A stretch of DNA of 64,000 bases from the NCBI GenBank assembly GCA_014529385.2, contig CM043959.1:6352466-6416465 (forward strand), in the 5' to 3' direction. A program made the translations under genes and the position numbers. Under the pieces are notes generated by a model, which worked only from the letters and a program-made list of their open reading frames with translations, had not been told where the DNA came from and did not search any database. Source of the stretch: Adiantum capillus-veneris. Taxonomy: Eukaryota > Streptophyta > Polypodiopsida > Polypodiales > Pteridaceae. Each line of letters starts with the position of its first letter. The stretch's first letter is position 1. Below, piece after piece: positions 1 through 10,350 of this stretch.

Positions 1-50
1 TATGAATTCTTGACAAGTTCTTGATGCTCCATATTAATTATGCTTGAAAT

Positions 51-473
51 ATGGAGCCTGCACAAAGAAGGGAAGAGTGTATCAGAGAACTTGAATCTAT
101 TCTATCGAGCGTTGGCCTGTATGGCGGTGCAGTAGAGCTATCAAAGGATAGGAAGGCATCTGGAAGTACACAGGATCATCCTAATAAAATATGTATGGGT
201 GGTAGTAAAGCTAGGCATATGCTTTTAGACTATTCTAACTCCAATAGTCCCAATGAGTTTCAATTGTGGAAAAAGGTGTGGGACATTACCACGTACAGAG
301 GTAACAAAGTATCCCTAGGAATTAAGCGTGCTCAGCGTGTGTGGCAGTCTGTAGATGATATTTTTTGTTTGCTTGAAAAGGAAAATCTAACTTCTGTTGA
401 GATATCCACTTTAAAGTTTGTAGTCAATAGTTTCACAGCGCAAATGGTGGATGCCTGGGGGAGACACACATAA
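51..473 (+). CDS. Unrecognised 140-codon ORF, possibly a broken exon or transposon fragment
   Basis: An open frame starts with MEPAQRREEC and is rich in charged and polar residues. It has no signal peptide or membrane segment, and I do not recognise a family. At its 3' end the frame stops just after a run of five G. The next frame would continue as E-T-H-I-T-H-Y-M-V-G before its own stop, so a single-base slip in the G run may have broken a longer protein. No promoter or neighbouring exon is visible. It could be an exon of a host gene, a transposase remnant or a chance ORF. Confidence 0.25.
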   Translation: MEPAQRREECIRELESILSSVGLYGGAVELSKDRKASGSTQDHPNKICMGGSKARHMLLDYSNSNSPNEFQLWKKVWDITTYRGNKVSLGIKRAQRVWQSVDDIFCLLEKENLTSVEISTLKFVVNSFTAQMVDAWGRHT

Positions 474-1093
474 CACATTACATGGTGGGTTGAACAGTTT
501 ATCTTTAGATTTAAAGACATCAGTGTTTGAACTAAAGGTTATATTTTTGCAGCATATTCTTTTTGCTCATAGCTCATTTTTTCTCGACACATTTGGCTCA
601 TTAGACATTTGGAGTAGCCAAGGAATGGAGCGCTTACACTATCAAGCAAAAGTAGTGTATTTTAAAAAATACAAGGCATGGAGGTGGGAGGAAAAAGAGC
701 AATGCCCTGCACGAAATGTTCAATTGGTTCTACAGAGTTTTAGCGGGAAGAGAAAGGAAGAAGACTAGAGTGCAAAGAAGCTTGAAATGTAGAATAGAGA
801 AAGTGGTTAGCGGGAGGCGATCGCAATCATATCATGCTTCTAGTGCAAAAGATCGATGACAATGGTGGTTGGCGACAAAGCGATGAAATGGCAGACGTTG
901 GGTGGAAAATCAATAAATTTTTGACACTAACTATTCCCATATTGAGCATACATTGTAATGCCATGTGATTTTTTGATGCTCTAATCAGTGGTTTCATGTA
1001 ACAAATTTTGATAATTTGGGAGTTATTTTGGATTTTTAATGGTGTTTTAAGTTTTTTTTTTTAATTAGTACTTTATAAGTCAAAAATCACAAC
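474..1093. other. Non-coding AT-rich spacer
   Basis: Only short chance frames are present. I see no RNA gene, repeat or recognisable motif in this stretch. Confidence 0.5.
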
Positions 1094-1904
1094 TTGAAGT
1101 TCATTTCTTGTTTGCACATTCTAGAAGATCCACTCGAGCACAAACGCACACGCACTCACATCTTGCACCACATGGACGATTCACACGAGCAGGCTGACAC
1201 TATGCACAACAATACCACCACAACCACTCACACCGTAGAAAATCCGCAGCTGGAACCCCATGTAAAATCCACGGCTTCAAATTCACTTCCCCAACCACAA
1301 GTGGATAACCCAGTGTCCCAGCCTGCTCCAAACACCCAAGAGCCTCCCCAACCATCAAATCCAAATGATCAAAGCAACATGCGGCACATATTTGGAGGTC
1401 TTGGCAATTTAACCCATGTGACTTGCATACCTCTTCCAGATTCCCCACCAATTTCACCTCTTCGCAGAGCAATGCAAGAAACTAGAGAAACAGAAGAGGA
1501 ATATTGAGGTCCGCTTGAAAATCCACCACCATCGCCTCCTGCCACAACCACTGGTGATCAGGCCACCCCACACACTACGCCGTGAAAGTTTCCACCACAA
1601 ATCAAAGAAAGAGTAATCAAGGTAATACCAAGCGACCTGGTATCTAAAGCAAAAGAGGACAAGAGGAGAAAAAGACAAAGGGAGAGGAAAAAGTAGGAGG
1701 CAGCTGAGAAGGAAGCCCTTAAAGTACGAGAAGACAGAGAGAGCAAGAGGAAAGGCAGAGAGCTGAGGCCGAGAGAGCTCATTTGGCCAACTTACAAGCA
1801 CGAGCAGAGGCAGAGAAGAAGGCGGCACAAGATAGAGCTCAAGCCACCCAACAAGCAAAGGCTGGGAGCTCAAAGCCTTCAAAAATCCATCAGAGAGCCA
1901 AGCA
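1094..1904 (+). other. Proline/threonine-rich and charged-helical reading segments upstream of the histone-like sequence
   Basis: From 1094 to 1507 an open frame encodes a low-complexity segment rich in Pro, Thr, Asn and Gln. It is followed, across stops and frame changes, by K/R/E-rich stretches. Around 1741-1904 one frame reads as an Ala/Glu/Gln/Arg-rich helix (EQEERQRAEAERAHLANLQ and onward), typical of a coiled coil or charged linker. The segment leads directly into the histone-fold sequence at about 2000-2353 on the same strand. It could be the remains of a long N-terminal extension of that protein or an unrelated fused fragment. It is not intact as one frame. Confidence 0.35.
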
Positions 1905-2353
1905 ATGCGCAAAAAGAAAAAACGACAAGGTGACACCAGAAGAGTAGCAAACCCAAGAGGAGAGGAGGAAAAAAATACAAAAATGATCCTCCTCAAGGGG
2001 CTAGGTAGGCGGTTCCTCCACCAACACCAACAACACAGAAAAAGCGGAGATGGAGGCCAGTCAACAGTGGCTCTACGTGAGATCAAGAAATACCAAAGGA
2101 GCACTAAGCCAATCATACCCAAAGCGACCTTCTCTCGGATGGTGAGAGAGATGATAGATGAATATAGTGATTCCGTTACAAGAATACAACGTGCAACTTT
2201 ATTGGCCTTGCAGGATGCCGCGAAAGACATTTTGGTGCAGCTTTTCAAGATGGCGTCTCCTATATGGTGCATGCAAAGCGTGTAAATTTTAAAAATACGG
2301 ATTTAGCCTTAGCACTAAATTTAAGAAATGAAGGATGCCTTCATAAGATGTAG
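1905..2353 (+). pseudogene. CENH3-like histone H3 pseudogene
   Basis: The frame contains a clear H3 histone fold: TVALREIKKYQRST (alphaN), then IIPKATFSRMVREM (alpha1), LLALQDAAKDILVQLF (alpha2) and, after a one-base frameshift at about 2248, a segment with HAKRV and D-L-A-L (loop 2 and alpha3), ending at 2353. Between VRE(M) and LQDA there is one residue more than in canonical H3. A longer loop 1 is a hallmark of centromeric H3. Just upstream another frame reads PTPTTQKKRRWRP, matching the tail-to-alphaN junction of plant H3/CENH3, so a second frameshift lies near 2050. The tail lacks the canonical ARTKQTARKS start. Known role of the family: the nucleosome core at centromeres. Here it is broken and seen as one uninterrupted stretch, so a decayed retrocopy or gene duplicate is likely. 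An H3-fold identity is firm; the CENH3 assignment is inference. Confidence 0.75.
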
Positions 2354-2517
2354 TTTATCCCATGTACTTTGTCTTCATGAGATTTGTAATCTTTCTCTAT
2401 AATATAAATTGGCAAATTTCTACCATTCCGAGCAATTGTTCAATTTTAATTTGTACATTGTTTTTTATAAGTATTTGAAATGTTGGATATGTTAAATTTA
2501 AGTTCACCACCATGGCT

Positions 2518-3118
2518 CCATTTTCGCCCACCAAGGCACACACATGCACAGAACCTCAAACATGCAGCCAGTGGGCGGTCGGGGGGAATGTCTTGGAGAT
2601 AATTTTACAAAACGGGGCGACGTGGGGGCGTACGGGGTCAAGAAGGGCATGTGACACATCGGCAGCGCCGGGCGGGGTTGGACGGTGCAAAAAAAGGCTC
2701 TGTGCGCCACGGCGCGCAAGGAGCAACTCTGTCGCATCACATGTCCTTCTTGACCCTGTACGCCCCCCCCCCCTGTTGCCCCGTTTTGCAAAATTGTCTC
2801 CGAGACACTCTCCCCGGTCGCCCGGTGGCTGCATGTCAAGCCCGGGGAGGTCACCTAATAAAAATGTAAGCTATCACGTGAGTTCAACAAAAGGGTATTT
2901 AAAGTTCTTGAAACTTACAGAAGGGCATTATTTTTTCAAATTTGAAAAAACTTACAGATTTTAAAAGAAAAGGGTACATTGTATTCTTAACAAAATTCAC
3001 AGATAAGGGGTTTTACAAACATGTCTTAAACACACGTGATATGGTAGTTTTACACATAGAGAACCCCCCGAGATGTCAAGGTTCTGTGCACGTGTGTGCT
3101 TCGGCGGGCAAAAATGGA
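2518..3118. repeat. Foldback element with nested inverted repeats
   Basis: Two arm pairs are visible. Inner arms of about 100 bp at 2560-2660 and 2732-2836 are near-perfect inverted copies; for example ACGGGGTCAAGAAGGGCATG on the left matches the reverse complement of the right with few changes. Outer arms of about 38 bp at 2518-2556 and 3079-3118 are also inverted (CACACACATGCACAGAACCT on the left). The inner loop is GC-rich compared with the surroundings. The arrangement suggests a non-autonomous foldback or MITE-like element. I could not fix a target-site duplication. Confidence 0.65.
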
Positions 3119-3192
3119 AATTATTGAACAATATGAATAAAAAACACAAGTACTGAATGGTGACAAAAACATTTATTCTTTAGAATATTACA

Positions 3193-3239
3193 TCATGGTC
3201 GATTGGTTTTTCTACAAATTACATCTTTGGGTATTGGGC
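3193..3239 (-). pseudogene. 3'-terminal codons of a host gene cut off by retrotransposon A1
   Basis: On the minus strand, removing A1 and one copy of the TGGGC duplication joins the frame at 19954 to this segment. The last 14 codons (ATA to TGA, ending at 3193) follow the Arg-Pro at the insertion site in frame. An AATAAA on the minus strand at about 3172-3177 lies shortly after the stop and could be the original polyadenylation signal. This shows that A1 inserted within the last coding codons of a gene. Confidence 0.55.
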
Positions 3240-3862
3240 TGTTAAGGTAGTTACGCCGCTAGCGGAAGCTAAATAGCGAGAACTCAACCAACAACAGAAT
3301 TTTTCAGACGAGGACGGAGCTTGACTCGCAGGCGCATGGAAACAACTAGGTGGGTGTCAAATCACCTACTCGACCTTCTAATGACAATCACTACTAAGGA
3401 AATCAAATCTAAGTTCTAAAATACGCAAGTGACTGAAATCCGTACTACGAACGAATGCTATACGAAACAGGATCTAGAATCATTGAATTGATCTCAAACT
3501 CAAGGGGAAGTCTATACACTAGGTAAGAACAACACCCTAAAAACTTGAACTGCAAAATCAACCTATAACCACTCCGTGCGGTAAACGCGTATGAAGACAG
3601 GTCAAAAAAACTAGGTGATCGAAACTTGACTCCGATGGTACTAATGTGTAGCTCTACTCGTTGTGGTTCTATAGATATGCTGCACGTTCCATTTCGACAC
3701 ACGAGTTGGAAGAAACTCACACCGAAGCTCGTAGGAACTTACCACACATAGAAGCCGATAGCGCGCACTCTTGGTATCTGTGCGTAGCTCTTGCCGTTGC
3801 TAACACAATGGCGGTGTCACTTCTCCAATGGCGGCTCCGTAGCTCGCGTAGCAAGTAGATAA

Positions 3863-3937
<75 letters not shown>

Positions 3938-4224
3938 ACACAGTTACTGCGCTCAAAAACTCACTTTGATTAATAATCTGAATTCCTTTAGGTTACAAAA
4001 ACTTTGGCTTATATACCTCAGCCTTGGAGGTGAGAACATCTCTAACTAATTACCTCAACAAGTGAAATTACTTTGGGATTACAAGCTGGAAACTCAATTG
4101 AGTCTCGTTACTTAATGAATGGCTCAAATCAAAATTAATGTCGGAAAGACATTTATTACAATCAATGGTTACAAAATGATGAGTGTGAGCAAAAATATGG
4201 GTGTGATCCTCTGCTGGCTCAACA
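3240..4224 (-). repeat. 3' LTR of element A1
   Basis: 985 bp with TG...CA ends. On the minus strand there is a TATA box (TATATAAG, plus 4008-4015), followed by a (GA)n tract (plus 3865-3934) and, further on, a half-copy of the element's palindrome (ACGCGTATGAAGACAG, 3585-3600). The polypurine tract directly abuts it at 4225. Confidence 0.95.
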
Positions 4225-4236
4225 CTCCCCCCCTCC
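4225..4236 (-). promoter_or_regulatory. Polypurine tract of A1 (plus-strand DNA priming site)
   Basis: On the minus strand this reads GGAGGGGGGGAG immediately before the TG of the 3' LTR. That is the expected place for the PPT that primes second-strand DNA synthesis. The same motif occurs at the A2 LTR, at the nested fragment and, unusually, inside A1 at 10317-10328. Confidence 0.9.
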
Positions 4237-4336
4237 GCGTTCATGTCGTCCTTGACATGACTTTTATGCTTGGTCAATAAAGTCCTGTCGTCTTGAGCAT
4301 CTGCAAATGTGATTCGTATCGTAGGTTGTCAATGGT

Positions 4337-7300
4337 CTAGGTTGGACCGAATATTTTGCTTTTGTGGGTGAAAAAGCCGGTGTAGAAAGCTTCTTCGAAT
4401 GTTTGCATGTGGAAGCTAGGCAAAAACATAATCCTTTGGTATAGGAGGTGTAACACTTTTGGAGAAGGCTGCAATGAAAGATCGTACATCATATCAGTCA
4501 CCGTGTCGGCCGTCAATAGTAGACTCGAGGTCGTGGCTTTATCTGGCGCGAACACTTCAATGCAAGCTAAGAGAGTCCTGCATATTTTCTTGAGCATCTG
4601 ACATGAAAGGTCAGGAGAGCCAGTAAAGAGCTTGATGGTGCCCGTTAGGGTTTTCACCATGTAGGCTTTACCTATTCTTTCTCCTACCTTTGGTCCTGGC
4701 ATCCTGGGATAATTAAGCCAATTTGGCTTCTTTTCTGCAATCCTGCCATGCTCTTTCCAGTTTCTGACTCTTGGCACCGGGCAGAAGGTTGCATCCTCCC
4801 GAATCTCCTTTGGTGCCTCCACCAAGTAGATGAGGTAGGCTGGGTATTTGTTCAGCCAACCTTTCCTCCATCTAGGTTGCGAATCTACTATCTTCTTTGA
4901 TTGTTCCTCCTTTGTGATGTCGCCTTCGTAAAGAGCGACATACTGCTCCTCCTCTATTCTCTTTTTCGTCTTTAGCACTTCAAATTTCATCAAAGGGAAA
5001 GGCAGGCTGGGTTGCATCCACTGTTCATGGAGCACTTTTGTGTCTAGTCCCTGAAGTCTAATGGAGATTAGGAGTCTCCTCTCCCATTCCATTTCCGCCT
5101 TGGCACTCTCCTCTGCTGACTTTTCTATTTGGTCATGGAGCCTTTGTTCTTCTTCTTCACAGATTCTTGAAGTCGAGGCCACCTCTTGAGCTGGGGCTGG
5201 ATCTTCAATTGTGGTTGCCTCTCCAGTTTCTGGTGGCTCTATGGCTGCTCCACCTGATTCTTCTTGTGGTGTTTCTGTTTCTCTTCTTTGTTGCTCTTGT
5301 AGATCTTGGAGCTGTTTGCGGAGGGCCTCATTCTTTGTCCGTAGTGTTTGATTTTCTAATGTGAGCCTCTCCTCTGCGTCCAATGATCCCTCCGCAATGT
5401 GCAACCTTTGCACTTGCTCTAATCTCAGCTCTCTTTGTAAGCTTCGGACCTGGTCTTCCAAAACTGGTACGATAGCTCCCTCTTGTTCGGTTCCTGCTCT
5501 GCTAGCTCTAGGGGTAGTCCTGAGTCTAGTGATTGTTCTTTCTTGGAGCTCGACTCTCTCCCTTAGCTCAATGAGCTCATCCTTGGCCGCCTCCAACTCA
5601 TCCTCTATCCGCTCCCTTGCTTCCTGTGCACTTGTTACTTCTCTTGAAGCCTCGGCTAGCTGGAGTACCAAGCCGTCTCTCTCGTTTTCCGCGTCATAGA
5701 GTGATGCTTTATGACTTTCAAATTCAGTCATAGCATTCTCTAATTTTCTCTGCAACTCCGTTTCCCTTTGTTTGGCTGTCTCAATCTCTACTTCCTTTGC
5801 CTTTGACCTTTCTTTTATCTTGATGAGCAGTTCATGCACCATGTGCATGTCTTTTTCATCATCATCTGTCAACTCTAAAGCTCTTTCCGCCACCACCTCC
5901 ACTGGCTTTGGCTCTTCTAGTACTTTCGGTTCGTCCAGTTTCTCTTCACTTTCTTTTTTACTCTTTGTTTTTTCCTCCGTTCATCTTGTTTTTGTAGGGT
6001 GATCCCAAAAACTGCCTCAAGGGACTCTTCTTCGGTGTATCCTATCTCTACCAGATCCTCATAATCATTTCTCTTTTGCTGAACTGGATCTATCTTCTTT
6101 TCTTTGGTCTCGGCCTCTGGCTTTTCCAAATCATCTATGTCCACCTCTACTGTGGTCTCCTCCACAATTTTTTCCGTCTTATTAGGGCTTGGTACATCAG
6201 TCATAGAGGGATATCTATCCTCAGCTTCCTTGGCTTTCCCTTTGTCGGCTTGCCCATCTTTCTCTTGAGGCTTAGTAGACTCATCTACTTTCCTTTTCCC
6301 CTTGTCGTCTTTTTTCAGCTCAGCTTTTAATTGTTGTACCTCCTCTTCAGTGTATGGCTCGACAGGTTTCTGCTCTAGAATAGCCTCTGACTCCTCATAA
6401 GCTTTAATATATTGATCGTATTGATCAATATGTGGCCTGGTTGAGCTAGTTCCGACTTTAGTGGGGTTTGGCACCCACTTTTCTTCAAAGTCACCCTTTA
6501 GAGCTCTTTCCGCTCTAAACTGCTCCACTAGTCTTTCCATTCTTGCCGCTTTCTGACTTTTGGTTTGCTTGGGAGCAACCTTCTTCTTTACTTTCTTCTT
6601 AAGCGGCTCGTCCACATCCTCTTCAGGTTCTGAAACTACTTCTAGTTTCCGGCGTGCCCTTGTGGATGCCCTCTTGGATACTTCGGGTTGTTCTTCCTCC
6701 TCCTCGGCTTCTCTAAGCCACTCATTCTGGGAGGGAACCTTTGGCCACTAATCTCTAACTCCAATAGCTTCATAAGCTATTCTTGTCAGAATTTCCGCTC
6801 CTCCTATGTACTTTGGCTTCTCGTTGTGCATGGCAATTACTTGCTCGTGGATGTGTTGAGCGTAATTCACCTCTTTTGGCATATTGCTCTTTAATGCCCA
6901 TGTGATGGTGGTCACAATGGCATGGGGTGGTGTCGTATACTTTTGCGGTCTTTTACTGCAAACATGAAGAAATTGGTTGTACAGTCGGCAAAGGGTTGCC
7001 GCTCTTGGGTCCGCCATATCTCCATAGGTTGCATTCTGCTTCTTGGGCCCATAGACCTCTATGGCCTCCCTTCTTTCCCTGACCGAGCTCCCTTTGTTGT
7101 GCAGCTTCAATGCGTCTGCAATGAGCTATGGAGTGATCTGTACTTCTACTTTCTCTCCATCCATGGCTGTCAATGTGGCTTTTCCATCCTTCTGAATGGA
7201 TGTTGCCAACTCGTACACTCTTCTTGTATCCACACCTGATGGTCTCGAGGTGAAGAAACTGTGCAAGTCTGCCCTTTCCAGGTACCTGCTGATGTCTTCT

Positions 7301-7539
7301 GACCTCCTATAATCTACCAATTCCTGTGGGATCATCGGTACATCCACCGCTTGCCCTTGAGGATCTCTGAAAGTCCCCTGGTAGATCTTTATTCCCTCTT
7401 TCTCCAATACTGCTTCCTCCACCCAAGTTTCGGTTGGCTTGAGGGTTTCTGCTGGAATGTCAAAGGCTTCCGCTTCTGCAAGAGCATCGTTGATTGTCGG
7501 TCTTTTTCTCTTCGTTGCCGATGACTTGGCGGAATCCAT
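4337..7539 (-). pseudogene. Accessory coiled-coil protein of A1, broken into four frames
   Basis: The reading starts at 7539 (MDSAKSSATKRKRP) and runs to 4337 across 7539-7126, 7110-6748, 6615-5917 and 5902-4337. The break at 7126 is a TAG where A2 has CAG; another near 5910 is a frameshift. The N-terminal 250 residues look globular. The middle is very K/E-rich with a nuclear-type basic cluster (KKKVKKKVAPKQTK), then about 200 residues of heptad-like coiled coil (for example ELEAAKDELIELRERVELQE). The C-terminal 270 residues form a second globular part with conserved WLNYPRMPGPK and YMVKTLTGTIKLF. No transmembrane or signal segment is visible, so an envelope role is unlikely. It sits between pol and the 3' LTR, like the extra ORFs (aORFs) known in some Tat elements. 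Function unknown. Confidence 0.75.
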
Positions 7540-7705
7540 GGATCCTGTAACTCCAATTTCAGAAGTTAGCGTCTTTTTAGTACTGAAAGCCGAAATGAAG
7601 CTTTTAACTATTCAAATGACTTGAAAATTGAAACATGAGCTATTCAGGGCCTAAGGATGCAAGGTAGGTGAAAAAATATGCAAAATGGGCTCAAAATCAT
7701 GCTGG

Positions 7706-8716
7706 AGACATCATACGCGTATGATGTCTTTTGTGTCAAAATGACTTCAAATTGGTTGTGCTTGTAGCTGATAGTGTATACATGAGTATCATATGCTTGG
7801 ATTTGAGTTTGGATCCCATTTGGTCAAGTTTTGGCCAATTTAGTCTAGTTCCGGCTCTTGGCAAAATTTTGAAAGGGAATTGGATTTTATCATCCAAATT
7901 GGATAAAACTTGGTGGTTCACTTTCAAATGGCATGTAGATCACTTCTGTTTGGTGGTTGAAGCCCTGAGGTGCCAAAATCACACAGTGAGACATCATACG
8001 CGTATGATGTCTTTTAGTGTATTTTTGGATCAAATTTCTCTATAAGCTTGGATTTGGCTTTAGATAGGCTTATTCAGTGGATTTATGAAGTTTGGATAGA
8101 TTTTGGGCTAAAAATGGCTCTGGAGACATCATACGCGTATGATGTCGTTTTCATCAATTTTGCATGGGATTGGTTCTGTGGACTCCCCATGTACTAGTGA
8201 AGGACTGTTCCTACTCAAATCTTGGTTTGGACTTGAGTATGTTGGATTTGGACCAAAAATAGGCTTTAGGTGAAGGATTTTCCCTCAATTGGGCTAATGG
8301 GGTGATCCTCTTGACCAAATGGTTCCAAATTTCATATGTAGCATGTATTAGATATATATAATGGATGTATGATGACAAATGAGTAGTTTTGGCTCTGTCA
8401 GTGCAAATAGACATCATACGCGTATGATGTCTTTTGTGTCAAAATGGTGCTTTTTGGTTCCAGATAGCTTGTAGATGTGTTAATCAACAATCCTACATAG
8501 TTTCAATGAGTTTGGAGTTATTTTGACAAAATTAGGACCAAAAATCAATTTTATGGCCTACTTTGCGTCTTTTTGGTTTTCCTTGGGTTTTCTAACTCCA
8601 ATTCTCATGATACTTGGTTCATAGGATGTGATTAACATGTGGAATGAGGCTATGCACTCAAATGTTGAAATGGATGTGAAATTCATGCTGTGAGACATCA
8701 TACGCGTATGATATCT
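7706..8716. repeat. Array of five 24-bp palindromes in the A1 spacer
   Basis: Copies start at 7706, 7989, 8124, 8409 and 8693. Each is AGACATCATACG followed by its reverse complement, with an ACGCGT centre. Copies 1, 2 and 4 are perfect; copy 3 ends GTCG and copy 5 has GATATCT. Intervals are 283, 135, 285 and 284 bp. Most are followed by TTTT. The array lies 167 bp upstream, in element sense, of the accessory start codon at 7539. Confidence 0.95.
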
Positions 8717-10316
8717 TTTCTTGAAATGTTGGTCTTTTTGTGCAAAGAATGCTTTGTGCTAGTGCCCTAAGCCCTGCTAACTAGTTTTCAACTTAAAAAG
8801 TCATCAGTTTAGCTAAAAAGCCCCCTTATAGGCATTTCTGTCTCCGAAGTCGTCTTTTTGCCTTGGAGTTGAATTTCTTCAACTTTTCTTCTCGAGAGTT
8901 GCATTTCCAGCTCATTGGATATGTTGTGAAGCCATCTATTTGGTTGAACTTGACTTTGGCTCCCCGTTCTCCATCTTTCTCCTTTTGGTTGCTCGAAAGC
9001 GTCTTTTTCACCATCGATAAGTGAATCAGCTTTCTTTTGGGTTTTGCTTGCAAACATAAGTCATCGATAGTTACTTGAAGCTGCTTGTGAAGTTTCATTT
9101 CATTCGGTCGTCAATTTCAGCCGTTATGCCAAAATGACGCTTTGTGTGTCTGTCGTCGAATCGGGTTTTTTGATCCACTTTTGGTGGTCCAAACCTGGAG
9201 ATACTCCATGGTTGCATTGCCCTCGATGTTGTTAAGCTTCCTGAGAAGTTTTGTGTCGTTTCGACAACTTTTTCCTGTTTGCCTCTTGCAGGCTCTGTTG
9301 ACCTAGGGTTTTTCCAGTTGTTCTTTCTCGAGCTTTGAGTGTTAGAAACCCATCTTCTATACTAGGGTAACCCACCTATAAGTTCTTGCAAGGTTTGGTT
9401 AGGCGGTTGTGCCACTACCTAGCATTCTACCGCATTCCCCGTCTGCTCTTATTTCTTGGTTTTGCTCAGTTTTCGCGACAAAAGTTAATGATAAGCATCA
9501 AAAGCTTATGGCAATGAGTCTACCTCTCATGTCTGGTGTCCTCTAAGCTCTCGTAGCAGTCGTAGAAGGTTGTAGAAAGTTGGTTGCTCCTGTGTGCTCT
9601 TTGCTCTCTCCAAGAAGGTAATAGTGAAAATGAGCTTGAAAGTGATGTGAAAAATACTTAACTTCGGACTTCCCGGATCACTTGTTACCAAATTTGACAT
9701 GTGCTCCTATCTTGTCGTGAAATGCACTTTAGGATTTGAAATTTCTCAATTTGGACTCCGTTTGACCTGTTTCTGAGAAATCTGTCCACTTTGCCAAAAT
9801 TCTGTCATTTCGGGCTTTCCGCAACTTTTCCCGAATTGTACTCAATTTTTACCATGGGTTGCCCTTGTCATTAGGATCATCACCATCTATTCTTTTCTTT
9901 TTTTTGATCTCGTTTCACCTGCTTTTTTATTTTTCTTTTACTTTTATCAAGAAAATCATAAAAAATAAAGGAAAATAGCAAATTGAAGCCAAAAAATTCC
10001 AAACATACACGATAAATATCTGGTAACCCTGTGTATATGAATATACACTTATTTGTGATTTCTAAACTTGGATTACCACTTTTTAGCTCCAAAAACACTC
10101 TTATTTAATGATATTTACACGTCTAGAGACCCAAATTCATCATTTGATCTCTTCTTGTTGCAAAACAAGGTATATAAGGGCATAAATATTATCAATATCC
10201 GCAATCAAACATAAAAATTGCAAAATCATGTAAGACACTGCCCTTGTAATATAATTTTTGTTTTTCTTTGTTTTTGTCGCTTGTAGCTGCTTTGTAGCTC
10301 CTGTATACCTGTATAC
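8717..10316. other. Long non-coding spacer of A1 between pol and the accessory frame
   Basis: About 1.6 kb lies between the internal polypurine tract and the palindrome array. Two overlapping minus-strand frames of 82 and 90 codons (9057-8809 and 9098-8826) are also open in A2. Otherwise only AT-rich sequence is seen, with a TATATA on the minus strand near 10170. I found no PBS or LTR ends here. Confidence 0.6.
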
Positions 10317-10328
10317 CTCCCCCCCTCC
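10317..10328 (-). promoter_or_regulatory. Internal polypurine tract of A1
   Basis: The minus strand reads GGAGGGGGGGAG, identical over 12 nt to the terminal PPT at 4225-4236, and lies just past the pol stop codon at 10351. Central PPTs that prime a second plus-strand start are known in lentiviruses and some retrotransposons. Alternatively it is the relic of an original 3' end. Confidence 0.6.
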
Positions 10329-10350
10329 TGGTCTGAGTCCTCCCGGACGA

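Noticed and set aside
1454-2272. Minus-strand 272-codon frame rich in Leu, Ser and Phe, resembling a membrane protein
   Set aside because: It is the complement of the charged-helical and histone-like plus-strand sequence. The hydrophobic look comes from reading Glu/Lys codons in reverse.
2511-2964. Overlapping ORFs on both strands at 2504-2964
   Set aside because: They arise from the GC-rich inverted repeat of the foldback element and mirror each other; no protein family features.
5361-5699. Ser/Leu-rich plus-strand frame opposite the accessory coiled coil
   Set aside because: Reverse reading of heptad Glu/Leu/Lys codons; no independent motif.
4337-7539. Accessory frame as an envelope-like gene
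   Set aside because: No signal peptide, transmembrane helix or glycoprotein-like cysteine pattern was visible. Coiled-coil content and basic clusters fit an internal or nuclear protein better.
7706-8716. Palindromic repeats as a possible CRISPR array
   Set aside because: The repeats are 24 bp and fully self-complementary, spaced 118-325 bp apart, and sit inside a plant LTR retrotransposon. Spacers are related to each other and there are no cas genes.
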